From an uncultured bacterium (lineage in GTDB: Bacteria > Acidobacteriota > Aminicenantia > Aminicenantales > Saccharicenantaceae): a stretch of 64,000 nt of DNA. The position numbers and the translations under genes are program-made. Where the stretch lies: positions 1 to 64,000 of the forward strand of contig CALEUG010000001.1 in NCBI GenBank assembly GCA_937920515.1, read 5' to 3'. A model generated the notes under the pieces. The model was not told where the DNA came from and ran no database searches. It worked only from the letters and a program-made list of their open reading frames with translations. Each line of letters begins with the position of its first letter. The stretch's first letter is position 1. Shown here piece by piece: positions 18,511 through 27,362 of this stretch.

Positions 18511-19554
18511 ATGAAAACCGGAATTGTTTTTGACAGGCGCTTTGCCCTGCACCAGATGGGCGAGGAGCACATAGAAAGTCCGCTGCGGATTATCGCCCTG
18601 CACGAGCTCCTGGAGAAGAAGCTCAGGCCCGGATTTTCCATCATCGAACCCAGGCCGGCTACCCGCGAAGAAATTGAGATGGTGCACCTCAGGGAATACG
18701 TGGATTTTCTGGCGGAGACATCTGGCCAGGATTCTTATTTCCCGTTTGACCCGGATACCATCGCCGGCCCTCATACTTACGAAGCGGCCTGCCTGGCCGC
18801 CGGGGCGGGGCTGACCGCCGCCGACCTGATCCTGGAGGGAAAGCTGGACAACGCCTTCGCCCTGGTCCGGCCTCCAGGGCACCACGCCGAGGCCCACCGG
18901 CCCATGGGTTTCTGCTTCTTCAACAATATCGCCATCACCGCCGAATTCCTCAGGCGCCGGCGAGGAATCAGGAAAATCCTGGTAGTTGATTGGGATTTGC
19001 ACCACGGCAACGGCACCCAGAAGACTTTCTACGCCACGCCGGAGGTTCTTTACATCTCCCTCCACCAGAGCCCGCTTTTCCCGGGCACCGGTTCCGCCTC
19101 CGAGGTCGGCGAAAAGGATGGGCTGGGCTTTAACCTTAACTTTCCGCTCCGGGCGGGAAAAACCGATGAAGATTACCTTTATATCTTTCAGAAAGCCATT
19201 CTGCCGGTGGCTGAGAGCTACCAGCCGGAGTTCGTCCTGGTTTCGGCCGGATTTGACATCATGAAGTGGGACCCGCTGGGGCGAATGGAGCTTACGGCCG
19301 AAGGCTGCGGGGATATCAGCCAGGTGCTGACCGAGATAGCAGGACGCTGGGCTTCAGGTCGCCAAATAATCTTCCTGGAAGGTGGATATAACCTGAAAGA
19401 GCTAAAAGACGGGGTGGAAGAGGTCTGCCTGAGGCTCAGCGAGGCTAAAAAACGTGAGCTTCCCGATATTTCCTGCCCTCAGGCTCTGGCCGGAGAAATA
19501 AGGCCCTACCTGAAGATTTTTCGCAACTACTGGAAGGACATACCTGAGATTTAG
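18511..19554 (+). CDS. Histone-deacetylase-family metal-dependent deacetylase
   Basis: This 347-aa protein is an HDAC/AcuC/acetylpolyamine amidohydrolase-fold enzyme, expected to remove acetyl groups from lysine or polyamine substrates using one metal ion, usually zinc. The catalytic His pair is in LVRPPGHHAEAHRPMGFCFFNN. Metal ligands are in VVDWDLHHGNGTQ and SAGFDIMKWDP. The catalytic Tyr is in LEGGYNL. All key positions look intact. It starts 9 nt after the symporter stop and is probably translated from the same mRNA. The true substrate is unknown; acetylated small molecules are as likely as proteins. Confidence 0.92.
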   Translation: MKTGIVFDRRFALHQMGEEHIESPLRIIALHELLEKKLRPGFSIIEPRPATREEIEMVHLREYVDFLAETSGQDSYFPFDPDTIAGPHTYEAACLAAGAGLTAADLILEGKLDNAFALVRPPGHHAEAHRPMGFCFFNNIAITAEFLRRRRGIRKILVVDWDLHHGNGTQKTFYATPEVLYISLHQSPLFPGTGSASEVGEKDGLGFNLNFPLRAGKTDEDYLYIFQKAILPVAESYQPEFVLVSAGFDIMKWDPLGRMELTAEGCGDISQVLTEIAGRWASGRQIIFLEGGYNLKELKDGVEEVCLRLSEAKKRELPDISCPQALAGEIRPYLKIFRNYWKDIPEI

Positions 19555-19857
19555 GAAGCCGGAGTCTTTTCGGAATGGCAAATAAAAAAAAACTTGCTAT
19601 ACCAGAATCCCCTTAATCCTATCTGCGCAGGCCGCAGGGCTGGCTTCGGCCAGAACATGAAAAGATGGGAACCCGTTAAGGCATCGGAAGCCGGGGCAAT
19701 GTTCAGAACGCAAAACCGGCCACCTCTTACAAAGCATCAGGCCCGGAAACTTGCTTATTCCCGGGCAAAACGACTGATTAGATGACAGGCGTCATCCAGA
19801 ATAGACACCTTTTCTTCCGGGAGCGGCCGTTTTCCCCTGTTAATTTGCCCCCAAAAC
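19555..19857. other. Intergenic stretch, no supported gene
   Basis: It contains a 63-aa ORF (19,594-19,785) with a basic C-terminus (KHQARKLAYSRAKRLIR) but no ribosome-binding site or recognisable family. I do not call it. Nothing else stands out before the sigma54-like promoter. Confidence 0.4.
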
Positions 19858-19873
19858 TGGCACAAATTATGCA
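19858..19873 (+). promoter_or_regulatory. Sigma54 (-24/-12)-like promoter
   Basis: TGGCACAAATTATGCA matches the sigma54 consensus TGGCACG-N4-TTGCW, with the GG and GC elements at the correct 10-bp gap. Two of the less critical positions differ. Transcription would start near 19,884, leaving a short leader with AAAGGAG before the ATG at 19,901. Coincidence is possible, and no sigma54 activator gene is in view. Confidence 0.45.
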
Positions 19874-19900
19874 TTAATTTCGGGTGTAAAGGAGCTTAAG

Positions 19901-21898
19901 ATGAGAAACAAGAGATTTTTCCTGATTGCGGGATTAATTCTACTCCTGGCTTTCTACGCCCCCACCCGGGCCCAGGAACAGCCGCCCCAGGTAGAACAGA
20001 CCCAGGAAGAAACTAAATATACCAGCGAGTCGATCGGCCGGGTCAGCTTCCTTGAGGGCAAAGCTTTTATCCAGAGAGCGGCCGATATCGGCTACGAGGA
20101 AGCCGTGGTCAACGACCCGGTGGCCGAAGGCGACCGCCTGGTGACGTCCGAAGGGCGGATGGAGATTCAGTTCGGCCGTCGAAATTACCTGCGCCTTGAT
20201 AACGATACCAAACTGGATATCATGAGCCTGCCCCGCAGGGATAACGACCTGGTAAGATTTCGCGTCTGGTCAGGCCATGTCTATTTCGCCATCAACAACC
20301 TCAAGCGGGAAAAGGGAATTGAAATTCATACCCCCGATTCTTCCTTCTATGTCCTGGAAAAGGGCATCTTCAGAATCGACGTGGAAGAAGGCCGCGGCAC
20401 CGAAATCCTGGTCTTCAAGGGGCTGGTGGAAGCGGCCGGCGAGCAGAATTCTTACCTGGTGAAGGGCGAGCAGCGCCTGGAAATGGCCGAGGGCCGCTTC
20501 TCTTCCAGGCCTGCTGGTTTCCGCCCGGTGGCTGACGACGGCTTCGACCGCTGGAACCAGGCCCGCGACCAGCAGACCAGCCGCCTCTACGCCAGGCGTT
20601 ATCTGCCCGAAGACCTGGCCGAGTATGAAGGCGAGCTCAATCAATACGGCGACTGGGTCTACCTGGCTCCTTACGGTTACGTCTGGGTGCCGCGGGGTGT
20701 GGCCGATGACTGGCGACCCTACTATTACGGCCGCTGGGTCTGGGTGCCTCTGACCGGCTGGACCTGGGTTCCTTACGAGCCCTGGGGCTGGGTGGCTTTC
20801 CACTACGGGCGCTGGCACTGGGCCGTGGGCCTCGGCTGGTACTGGATTCCCCATTATGCCTGGGGTCCGGCCTGGGTCAGCTGGTGGTGGGACATGGATT
20901 ATTTCTGCTGGGCTCCGCTCGGCTGGTACGGATACCCGGTGGTTGTGATCAACAATGTTTTTTACGCCAGGTACGTGGGTCACTACCCGATTCATTCCCG
21001 GGCCCTGGTTGTGGTCAGAAAAGACCAGCTGCGGGCCCGCGACATTTCCCGGGCTGCCCTGCGACCCGAAAACCTCAGAGCGACCAACCTTGAAAATAAG
21101 AAGATCAGCCTGACCAGCCGGCAACTCCCCTTTCGCCCGGAAGGCTCTAAGCTGACAGTGGAGAAACTGGATGGGAAGCGGGTCCTGGTCAGGCAGGACA
21201 GCCAGGGCACCGGCCTGAAACAGGGTTTGACCGGAACACCTGGAAGAATTTCCGGGAGCAGGGATACGAGCACAGCCAGTCCAGAACGTCTCCGTCCGGC
21301 CACCAAGACGGGAGAAAAACCGGCTCAGGCTTCAAGCGAAAAGGGAAAAACAATTCAGCCCAAAAACCAGGGCGGAGATAAAAGCTCCACATCGGCCAAA
21401 CCTTCAAAAAGCACCCCGGCTTCCGGCAAGGTGACTCCCAGAAAAATTAAAAAAGATGATTCGCCTTCTCCCCTGGCCGCCCGTTCATACAGCCCGGCTG
21501 ACTCCGACCGGACCATCAGAACCTATCCTTCGTCCTCGAGCCTGAGCTCCCGTAGCCTCAGCCGGCCGGCGAGCGGCTACAGCTCCGGCTATCTGACGCC
21601 GGGCCAAAGCTACAGCCCGCCTTCAACTGCCCCCGGCAGAAGCTACGGCAGCACTCTATCCAGGTCGTCGACCAGCTCCATAAACGAACACTATTCTCCC
21701 TCCCGCCTCAGCTCGCCCCGCAGCTCAAACCTTTCCAGCACCCGGTCGCATTCCTCGGGCCCCGGCTCCGGTTATTCCAGAATTGGTTCCTCCAGCTCAG
21801 GCTCCTCCAGGATCGGTTCATTTAGCAGAGGTTCCGGCTCCAGCGGTTCGTCGCTCAGCTCTTCGTCAAGGTCAGGCTCAGTCAGCCGCAAGAAATAG
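19901..21898 (+). CDS. FecR-domain protein with Trp/Tyr-rich DUF6600-like region
   Basis: This is a 665-aa exported protein with a signal peptide (FFLIAGLILLLAFYAPTRA). Residues about 45-190 form a FecR-like domain (IGRVSFLEGKAFIQRA, RLVTSEGRMEIQFG, HTPDSSFYVLEKGIFRIDV). A Trp/Tyr/Gly-rich repeat region follows (YGDWVYLAPYGYVWVPRGV, WVWVPLTGWTWVPYEPWGWV), matching what is annotated elsewhere as DUF6600. The last 230 residues are a Ser/Pro/Arg-rich, probably disordered tail ending in SRSGSVSRKK. No sigma/anti-sigma pair is adjacent, so the FecR-type domain is probably structural rather than part of iron signalling. Function is unknown; an envelope or surface role is inferred. Confidence 0.8.
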   Translation: MRNKRFFLIAGLILLLAFYAPTRAQEQPPQVEQTQEETKYTSESIGRVSFLEGKAFIQRAADIGYEEAVVNDPVAEGDRLVTSEGRMEIQFGRRNYLRLDNDTKLDIMSLPRRDNDLVRFRVWSGHVYFAINNLKREKGIEIHTPDSSFYVLEKGIFRIDVEEGRGTEILVFKGLVEAAGEQNSYLVKGEQRLEMAEGRFSSRPAGFRPVADDGFDRWNQARDQQTSRLYARRYLPEDLAEYEGELNQYGDWVYLAPYGYVWVPRGVADDWRPYYYGRWVWVPLTGWTWVPYEPWGWVAFHYGRWHWAVGLGWYWIPHYAWGPAWVSWWWDMDYFCWAPLGWYGYPVVVINNVFYARYVGHYPIHSRALVVVRKDQLRARDISRAALRPENLRATNLENKKISLTSRQLPFRPEGSKLTVEKLDGKRVLVRQDSQGTGLKQGLTGTPGRISGSRDTSTASPERLRPATKTGEKPAQASSEKGKTIQPKNQGGDKSSTSAKPSKSTPASGKVTPRKIKKDDSPSPLAARSYSPADSDRTIRTYPSSSSLSSRSLSRPASGYSSGYLTPGQSYSPPSTAPGRSYGSTLSRSSTSSINEHYSPSRLSSPRSSNLSSTRSHSSGPGSGYSRIGSSSSGSSRIGSFSRGSGSSGSSLSSSSRSGSVSRKK

Positions 21899-22296
21899 GA
21901 CCTAAGAACCCCGACCAGAGTAAGGTACTTTTTTAAGAATGTCGTGGTTGGGAGGGGGGAAGTCCGGGCTATTGCCTGGCCCGGGACCGGAAGTTCGGGC
22001 AGCAGCTTAAAGGTCCATACCAGAAATCAACTTCCGGATTTTTAGTTTAGCAGTTCTTCTGGCCTGTCAGGGCAGTCGGCAGAACCATCAGGGAACTTAC
22101 TACCAGGTATCAGGCCGGGCTGGCACCCGGAGCTAAAATCCCGTTCTCTCTAACCTTCTGACTTTCAGGCTTTTTCTGAAAATTTAAACCTCTACTTAAA
22201 ATCTTTGAATTCTTCAAGACTTTCAGGTATTGCAGCGGGCCTGATTAATATATGAATAAATCTTCATATATTGTCTCACTTTCCCCTGTCCGGCAA
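21899..22296. other. Intergenic region between convergent genes
   Basis: No gene is supported. A GC-rich hairpin lies at 21,962-21,987 (GTCCGGGC / GCCCGGGAC with one bulge) but has no T-run. The perfect AT-rich palindrome at 22,247-22,272 is listed separately. Confidence 0.45.
22247..22272. promoter_or_regulatory. Perfect 10+10 AT-rich palindrome, candidate repressor operator
   Basis: AATATATGAA and TTCATATATT are exact inverted repeats around the 6-bp spacer TAAATC. The same core (ATATGAA-N6-TTCATAT) lies inside the fucI promoter at 39.4 kb. No gene start lies next to this copy, so it may control an unannotated transcript. Confidence 0.5.
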
Positions 22297-24759
22297 TCAG
22301 TCGCGATCTCCCCTCTCTTCCCGGGCCTTTCGTTCCGAGTAATAATCCAGGACCCGCAGGTGGTCCTGCAGCGAGCAATAGCGGTTGGGCTCGGTTCCGG
22401 GCAGGAAGACTTCCTGGAAGGGATACTTGCAGACGGGCGAGGCCAGCAGCCCGGTCTTGCGGTCTATGGTCACGAAGACCAGGTTGGGCGGAACCTCGAA
22501 ATCTTCAATCAGGATGGCTTCCGGGTTGGTTACGGTTCCTGTTTCAGCCCCCGGAGATATTTCAGGATAGGAAGCGACAAATTCTTTCTTCTTTTCTTCA
22601 ATCACCCGGGCGAAGAAATCACGCCAGACAGGCAGGGCCACCACTGCCCCGGACTGCCGGTTGCCAAGGCTTATCTTGGTGTCATAACCCACCCAGACCC
22701 CGGCGCACAGCGAGGGCGAAAAACCGATGAACCAGGCATCGGTGAACTTGTTGGTGGTGCCGGTCTTGCCCCCCAGCGGCCAGTTGAGCGATGCGGCTGC
22801 GGCCGCCGTTCCCCTCTGGACAACGCCCTGCAGCAGGTAGGTCATCATGTAGGCAATCTGGGGTGAAATGACTTCTTCGGTCTGGGGCAGGTTTTCCTCC
22901 AGGACGTTGCCGTCTTTATCCTCAATCCTGACGATAAAATAGGGCCGGGCCCTCAGCCCCTTGTTGGGAAAAACGCTGAAGGCCGAGACCAGCTCCTGCA
23001 GGGTGACCTCGAAGGCTCCCAGGGCCAGCGACAGGTAGGGGTAAATGGTGGAAGTCAGTCCGAACTTGCGGCAATATTCAACGCCCACCTGGGGCGAAAT
23101 GTAATCCAGCAGCTTGGCCGTGACCACGTTCCTGGACCCCTCCAGCCCGGACCTCAGGGTTACCGCCCCGTGATACTCGCCGTCATAATTTTTCGGCGAC
23201 CAGGGGTTGCCGGTCCACCTGTCTACGAAGTTGGTCGGCTCATCGACGATGACACTGGCCGGGGTGAACCCCTTTTCCAGGGCAGCTGTGTAGAATATCG
23301 GCTTGATGGCCGAACCGGTCTGGCGCAGGGCCTGGGTGGCCCGGTTGAACTGGCTGCGCTTGAAGGAATAACCGCCGACCATGGCCTTGATCTGGCCGGT
23401 GGCCACGTCGACGGCAATAAAGGCTCCCTCTACCGCCGGTTCCTGGTCCAGATTGACCCGGGCCATCTTGGTAGCTTCATCCACTGACTGCACTTCAACC
23501 AGGATGACATCCCCTGGCTTTATCAGCTCGTTCAGGTAGCGCGCCCTGGTCCACTCAATGCCCTTGCTGGTCATCAGGCCGGTATAATTTTTAAGCCTGA
23601 CCCTGGCTTCGGTCTTCCCGGCTTCCAGGACGATGGCCTGTTCCGTCTTCCCCGGGACGGGGGCCAGGCTGTCCCAGTCGTCAAGCCAGATTTTTTCCAG
23701 GTCGCTTTTGCCCTCAGCCAGCAGGTTGCGCTTGTCCTTTCGCCAGCCGTTCTTCTTATCCTGAACTCGCAGGCCGCGGCCGAGCGCTTCCTCGGCATAT
23801 TTCTGGTAGTTAGAGTTAAGAGTGGTGTAAATTTTCAGGCCACCGCGGTAGAGGGCATCGTCGCCGTACTTGCGCTCAATATATTTTCTGACTTCCTCGT
23901 AAAAGTAGGAGCCGGCTTCAGCCGTCTGCCTCCGCAGTGGCAGGACTTCAAGTGGCTGCTTCTTCAATTCCTCCGCCTGCTGCCGGCTGATGAATCCCTC
24001 TTCGGCCAGGCGGTTCAGAACGTGGTTGCGGCGGTTGAGTGTTACCTTAGGATTATTGTATGGAGAATATATGGCCGGACCACGAAAGATACCGGCCAGC
24101 AGGGCCGCCTCGGACAGAGTTAATTCCGTGACACTCTTGCCGAAATAGAGCTGGGCTGCCGATTCCACTCCCCACGTTCCATGGCCCAGGTAAAACTGGT
24201 TGCAGTAAAGTTCCAGGATTTTTTCCTTGGTATAACGTCGCTCAATTTCCATGGCCACGAACATTTCCTTGAGCTTGCGGCGGATGGTCTGCTGGGGATA
24301 GAGAAAAAGGCTCCGGGCTAACTGCTGGGTGATGGTGCTACCCCCATGAAGCCGGCTTTTGCCCAGGATTATCCTGTATAAATCTTCCTTCAGTGCTCTC
24401 AGGATGCCCCGGTAATCTATGCCCCGGTGGGCAAAAAACCTCGGGTCCTCGGTGGCGATGATGGCCTGTTTAAGGGTTTCGGGAATCTTTTCGTAGGGGA
24501 TCTGAATTCTTCTTTCGGCCGCAAACTCTTTGGTCGGCTGGCCGTCGTCGGCATAGACCACTGAAATTATTTTTGGCTTGATCTGTTCCAGCTCCCCGAC
24601 ATCAGGCAGGTTTTCCCTTATGGCCAGGTAAGCCCCGAACATTCCACCCAGGGCCAGGGCCACCAGGAGCAGCAGCGAAAGCAGAAGTCCGCTTACAATT
24701 TTCTTCCGGTTGAAGGGTGGAACCCTGATCTTGAAAACGATTTTTTTTCTTTCGGGCAT
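22297..24759 (-). CDS. Penicillin-binding protein 1A, bifunctional transglycosylase/transpeptidase
   Basis: This class A PBP polymerises and cross-links peptidoglycan in the periplasm. The protein is 820 aa. A single membrane anchor covers residues about 22-45. The GT51 domain has its catalytic Glu in IATEDPRFFAHRGIDYRG (about E104) and the GGSTITQQLARSLFL motif. An OB-like insert follows. The transpeptidase domain has the SxxK nucleophile motif in TGSAIKPIFYTAAL (about 482), SRN in GSRNVVTAK and KTGT in GGKTGTTNKFTDAWFIG (about 667). All catalytic motifs are intact. It appears monocistronic, convergent with the FecR-type gene. Confidence 0.95.
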   Translation of the reverse strand: MPERKKIVFKIRVPPFNRKKIVSGLLLSLLLLVALALGGMFGAYLAIRENLPDVGELEQIKPKIISVVYADDGQPTKEFAAERRIQIPYEKIPETLKQAIIATEDPRFFAHRGIDYRGILRALKEDLYRIILGKSRLHGGSTITQQLARSLFLYPQQTIRRKLKEMFVAMEIERRYTKEKILELYCNQFYLGHGTWGVESAAQLYFGKSVTELTLSEAALLAGIFRGPAIYSPYNNPKVTLNRRNHVLNRLAEEGFISRQQAEELKKQPLEVLPLRRQTAEAGSYFYEEVRKYIERKYGDDALYRGGLKIYTTLNSNYQKYAEEALGRGLRVQDKKNGWRKDKRNLLAEGKSDLEKIWLDDWDSLAPVPGKTEQAIVLEAGKTEARVRLKNYTGLMTSKGIEWTRARYLNELIKPGDVILVEVQSVDEATKMARVNLDQEPAVEGAFIAVDVATGQIKAMVGGYSFKRSQFNRATQALRQTGSAIKPIFYTAALEKGFTPASVIVDEPTNFVDRWTGNPWSPKNYDGEYHGAVTLRSGLEGSRNVVTAKLLDYISPQVGVEYCRKFGLTSTIYPYLSLALGAFEVTLQELVSAFSVFPNKGLRARPYFIVRIEDKDGNVLEENLPQTEEVISPQIAYMMTYLLQGVVQRGTAAAAASLNWPLGGKTGTTNKFTDAWFIGFSPSLCAGVWVGYDTKISLGNRQSGAVVALPVWRDFFARVIEEKKKEFVASYPEISPGAETGTVTNPEAILIEDFEVPPNLVFVTIDRKTGLLASPVCKYPFQEVFLPGTEPNRYCSLQDHLRVLDYYSERKAREERGDRD

Positions 24760-25045
24760 CTTAGTCCAGTCTGAAACTTATAACTGCCAGCAAGAAAAAT
24801 AATATATCAGATTAAAGGGTAAAAAAACAATGCCTGCCGGCTTATGCTGGCCTATTTGCTATTTGTTTCCTTGATAGCTCAGATGGCTCAGGTGTCCTGT
24901 CAAGGCGCGACACCTCCCGGGCTCGCTCCGCCCATTCCTTCGTGGGAAACACTTGAGCTACGGGTCTACGGGTGCAGGAGACAGACACCAGACCGCCCTC
25001 CGGCAATCGTTGTTGCCAATAACATTAAAAGATAAACAGCCCCGC

Positions 25046-25684
25046 TTATTTTAGCTCAGGGAATTTCTTCAGAAAATGCGACCAGATTTTCCGGTGAATG
25101 ACCGCGGGGGCGGGTCGGCCGTCGACCACCAGGCACTGCGGGTCCCGGAAAGAAAGGAAAATTTTCCGGACCTGTTTAAGATATTCTTTTTCCTCAAAAT
25201 GCCCGTAAATGACCGGCCTGTCCTTGATCCGGCGCAGCCCGGTGGAGACCGGGACATCCAGGATGAAAACCAGGTCGGGGACGACAGCAAATCTCAGCTG
25301 CCGGCGCCAGATTTCTTCCAGCGGCAGCCCGCGGGCCCCCTGGTAAGCCAGGGTTGAATAATAATAACGGTCCAGGATTACTGTCTTTCCGGCTTTGAGG
25401 GCGGGCCTGATGTTTTTTGACACGTTCTCTTTCCGGTCCCTGATAAAAAGTTCCAGTTCTTCTTCGGGAGTGATCGAGCCGCTGGTCAGCGAGAGCTCCC
25501 TTATCTTTTGTCCCCATTTTCCCCCGGTGGGTTCCCTCAGTGTAACCACCTCCAGACCCCGGCGGCGCAGCCGCCTGGCCAGAAGTTCTACCTGGGTGGA
25601 CTTGCCGGAACCGTCGATTCCCTCGAAGACGATAAACAGCCCACTTCCCGTCTTTTTCCCTTTCAGCCGGTTTTTTTCTTTCAT
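25046..25684 (-). CDS. tmk: Thymidylate kinase
   Basis: It phosphorylates dTMP to dTDP in the cytoplasm. The 212-aa length is typical. The P-loop is FEGIDGSGKSTQ (about residues 19-30). The DR(Y/F) motif appears as VILDRYYYSTLAYQGA, the dTMP-binding and catalytic region. VPDLVFILDVPVSTGLRRI is a typical Tmk segment. The start has a short Lys-rich extension (MKEKNRLKGKKTGSG) that may be real or may hide a later start. It is divergent from the HtrA-type protease gene. The 286-nt gap towards PBP1A shows no gene. Confidence 0.95.
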   Translation of the reverse strand: MKEKNRLKGKKTGSGLFIVFEGIDGSGKSTQVELLARRLRRRGLEVVTLREPTGGKWGQKIRELSLTSGSITPEEELELFIRDRKENVSKNIRPALKAGKTVILDRYYYSTLAYQGARGLPLEEIWRRQLRFAVVPDLVFILDVPVSTGLRRIKDRPVIYGHFEEKEYLKQVRKIFLSFRDPQCLVVDGRPAPAVIHRKIWSHFLKKFPELK

Positions 25685-25844
25685 GACACCATTCTCATTG
25701 TTCTCCTATCTTACCGGCTAAACCCGGCCAATGCAACCATCCCTCTGGTCTTCTGGTTATTCTATAAACCAGGCCAGGAGCCTGGATTCGTTGAATTTTC
25801 TTACCGGTTATGTTAATTTTAATTATCTCCGAGGGAGGCCTATC

Positions 25845-27362
25845 ATGAAGAAATACCTTTGGATCGGCGCCATAAGTTTTCTGGCTGGCTTTCTGCTGGC
25901 CGGCTACTTTCTCCTTTTACCTGAAAAGCCGGCTCCGGTCACAAATTCAAATAAACCGGGCCCGGCCCTGAACAATCACCTGCTGGCAGCTGAAAGGAGC
26001 CTTCCAGCTCCAGAATTTTTCTCCGGCCAGGATTTTGTTCGGGTTGTAGAAAAGGTCGGCCCGGCCGTGGTCAGGGTGGTGACCGAGAGAGTGGAACAGG
26101 TTCGGTCCTTCGGTTTCGACGAGGACTGGCCGTTCCAGGATTTCTGGGACAGGTTCTTCGGCGCTCCGCCCCGGTCTCGCGATCGTCAGCCGCGTGAATT
26201 TCGTTCCCAGGCTGAAGGTTCGGGTTTCTTCATCTCCCCCGATGGATACATTCTGACCAACAACCACATAGTCGAAAAGTCTGTCAAGGTGAGTGTCACC
26301 ACCATTGAAGGTAAAGACTACGAAGCCAAGATTGTCGGCCGGGATGCAGCCACCGACCTGGCCCTGCTCAAGGTTGAGGGCAAGAATTTTCCCTATGCCG
26401 TCCTGGGCGATTCCTCGGCCATCAAGGTGGGCGAATGGGTTCTGGCCATAGGTAACCCCTTCGGAATGGAACACACGGTAACCGCCGGAATAATCAGCGC
26501 CAAGGGACGACAGCTGGGGCTGGGGGCCAACACCCCGACCTACCAGGACTTTATCCAGACTGATGCCGCCATCAACCGCGGCAACAGCGGTGGCCCGCTG
26601 ATCAACCTTAAAGGCGAGGTTATCGGCATCAACAGCAACATCCTGACCCCGAGCGGCGGCAACATCGGCATCGGCTTTGCCATCCCCTCCGACCTGGCCA
26701 AGAAGGTTGTGGCCCAGCTCAAAGAAAAAGGACGGGTGGTCCGGGGCCGCCTCGGCCTGCGCGGTACCGACATCACCGAATCGATGAAGAAGCAATTTAA
26801 CCTCAGGGTCAACAAGGGCGTAATCATTTCCCAGGTAGAACCCGAGGGCCCGGCCGAGAAAGCCGGACTCAAAAAATACGACGTCATCGTGGAAATCAAC
26901 GGCCAACCGGTGGAAAGCTGGAAGGACCTCAGGTTCAAGGTGGCTGACCTGCAACCCGGCGACCTGGTGACCATCAAGATTGTCCGCGACGGCAAGGAAA
27001 TGACCGTCAAGGCCCGGCTGGATGAGCTGGAACCGGAACAGGCTCCCGGTCCCAAAGAAAGCCTGGACAAGGATGTCGGCCTGGGTCTAACGGCCATTAC
27101 CCCATCGCTGGCCAGGCGCTACGGCCTGAGCACCACTGAGGGCCTGCTGGTCACCGAGGTCCGGCAGTTCAGTCCGGCCGCCAGGGCCGGACTTCAGACC
27201 GGCGACATCATTCTGGAGGTCAACCGGGTCAAGGTCAGCTCGGTCAAGGAATTTCAGGACATCCTGAAAAAGACCGAGTCCGGGGAGGAGATCATACTGT
27301 TAGTGCGCCGCGAAAGCGACGGTGAAAAGATAGACTTTATCGTCACCCTGAGAGTACCCTGA
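25845..27362 (+). CDS. HtrA/DegP-family periplasmic serine protease
   Basis: This is a trypsin-fold protease that degrades or chaperones misfolded envelope proteins. I start it at ATG 25845, after GAGGGAGG, giving 505 aa; the track's 25731 start adds 38 residues upstream of the membrane signal. A signal anchor (LWIGAISFLAGFLLAGYFLL) is followed by the protease domain with triad His141 (LTNNHIVEKS), Asp171 (ATDLALLKV) and Ser248 (NRGNSGGPLIN). Two PDZ domains follow (ESMKKQFNLRVNKGVIISQVEPEGPA and GLLVTEVRQFSPAARAGL). Its TGA overlaps the dapF ATG by one base, so the two are translationally coupled. Confidence 0.95.
   Translation: MKKYLWIGAISFLAGFLLAGYFLLLPEKPAPVTNSNKPGPALNNHLLAAERSLPAPEFFSGQDFVRVVEKVGPAVVRVVTERVEQVRSFGFDEDWPFQDFWDRFFGAPPRSRDRQPREFRSQAEGSGFFISPDGYILTNNHIVEKSVKVSVTTIEGKDYEAKIVGRDAATDLALLKVEGKNFPYAVLGDSSAIKVGEWVLAIGNPFGMEHTVTAGIISAKGRQLGLGANTPTYQDFIQTDAAINRGNSGGPLINLKGEVIGINSNILTPSGGNIGIGFAIPSDLAKKVVAQLKEKGRVVRGRLGLRGTDITESMKKQFNLRVNKGVIISQVEPEGPAEKAGLKKYDVIVEINGQPVESWKDLRFKVADLQPGDLVTIKIVRDGKEMTVKARLDELEPEQAPGPKESLDKDVGLGLTAITPSLARRYGLSTTEGLLVTEVRQFSPAARAGLQTGDIILEVNRVKVSSVKEFQDILKKTESGEEIILLVRRESDGEKIDFIVTLRVP

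Noticed and set aside
19594-19785. 63-aa + strand ORF with a basic C-terminus
   Set aside because: No ribosome-binding site, no recognisable family and a short length expected by chance in GC-rich DNA.
21950-22030. GGGGGGAAGTCCGGGCT resembles the 5' part of the RNase P RNA core
   Set aside because: The other conserved RNase P regions (for example ACAGAAA and GGCTTA-type segments) are missing, and the region is too short for a complete molecule.
24871-24975. GATAGCTCAGATGGCTCAGGTG looks like a tRNA D-arm
   Set aside because: No matching acceptor stem, anticodon arm or TTCGA T-loop follows.
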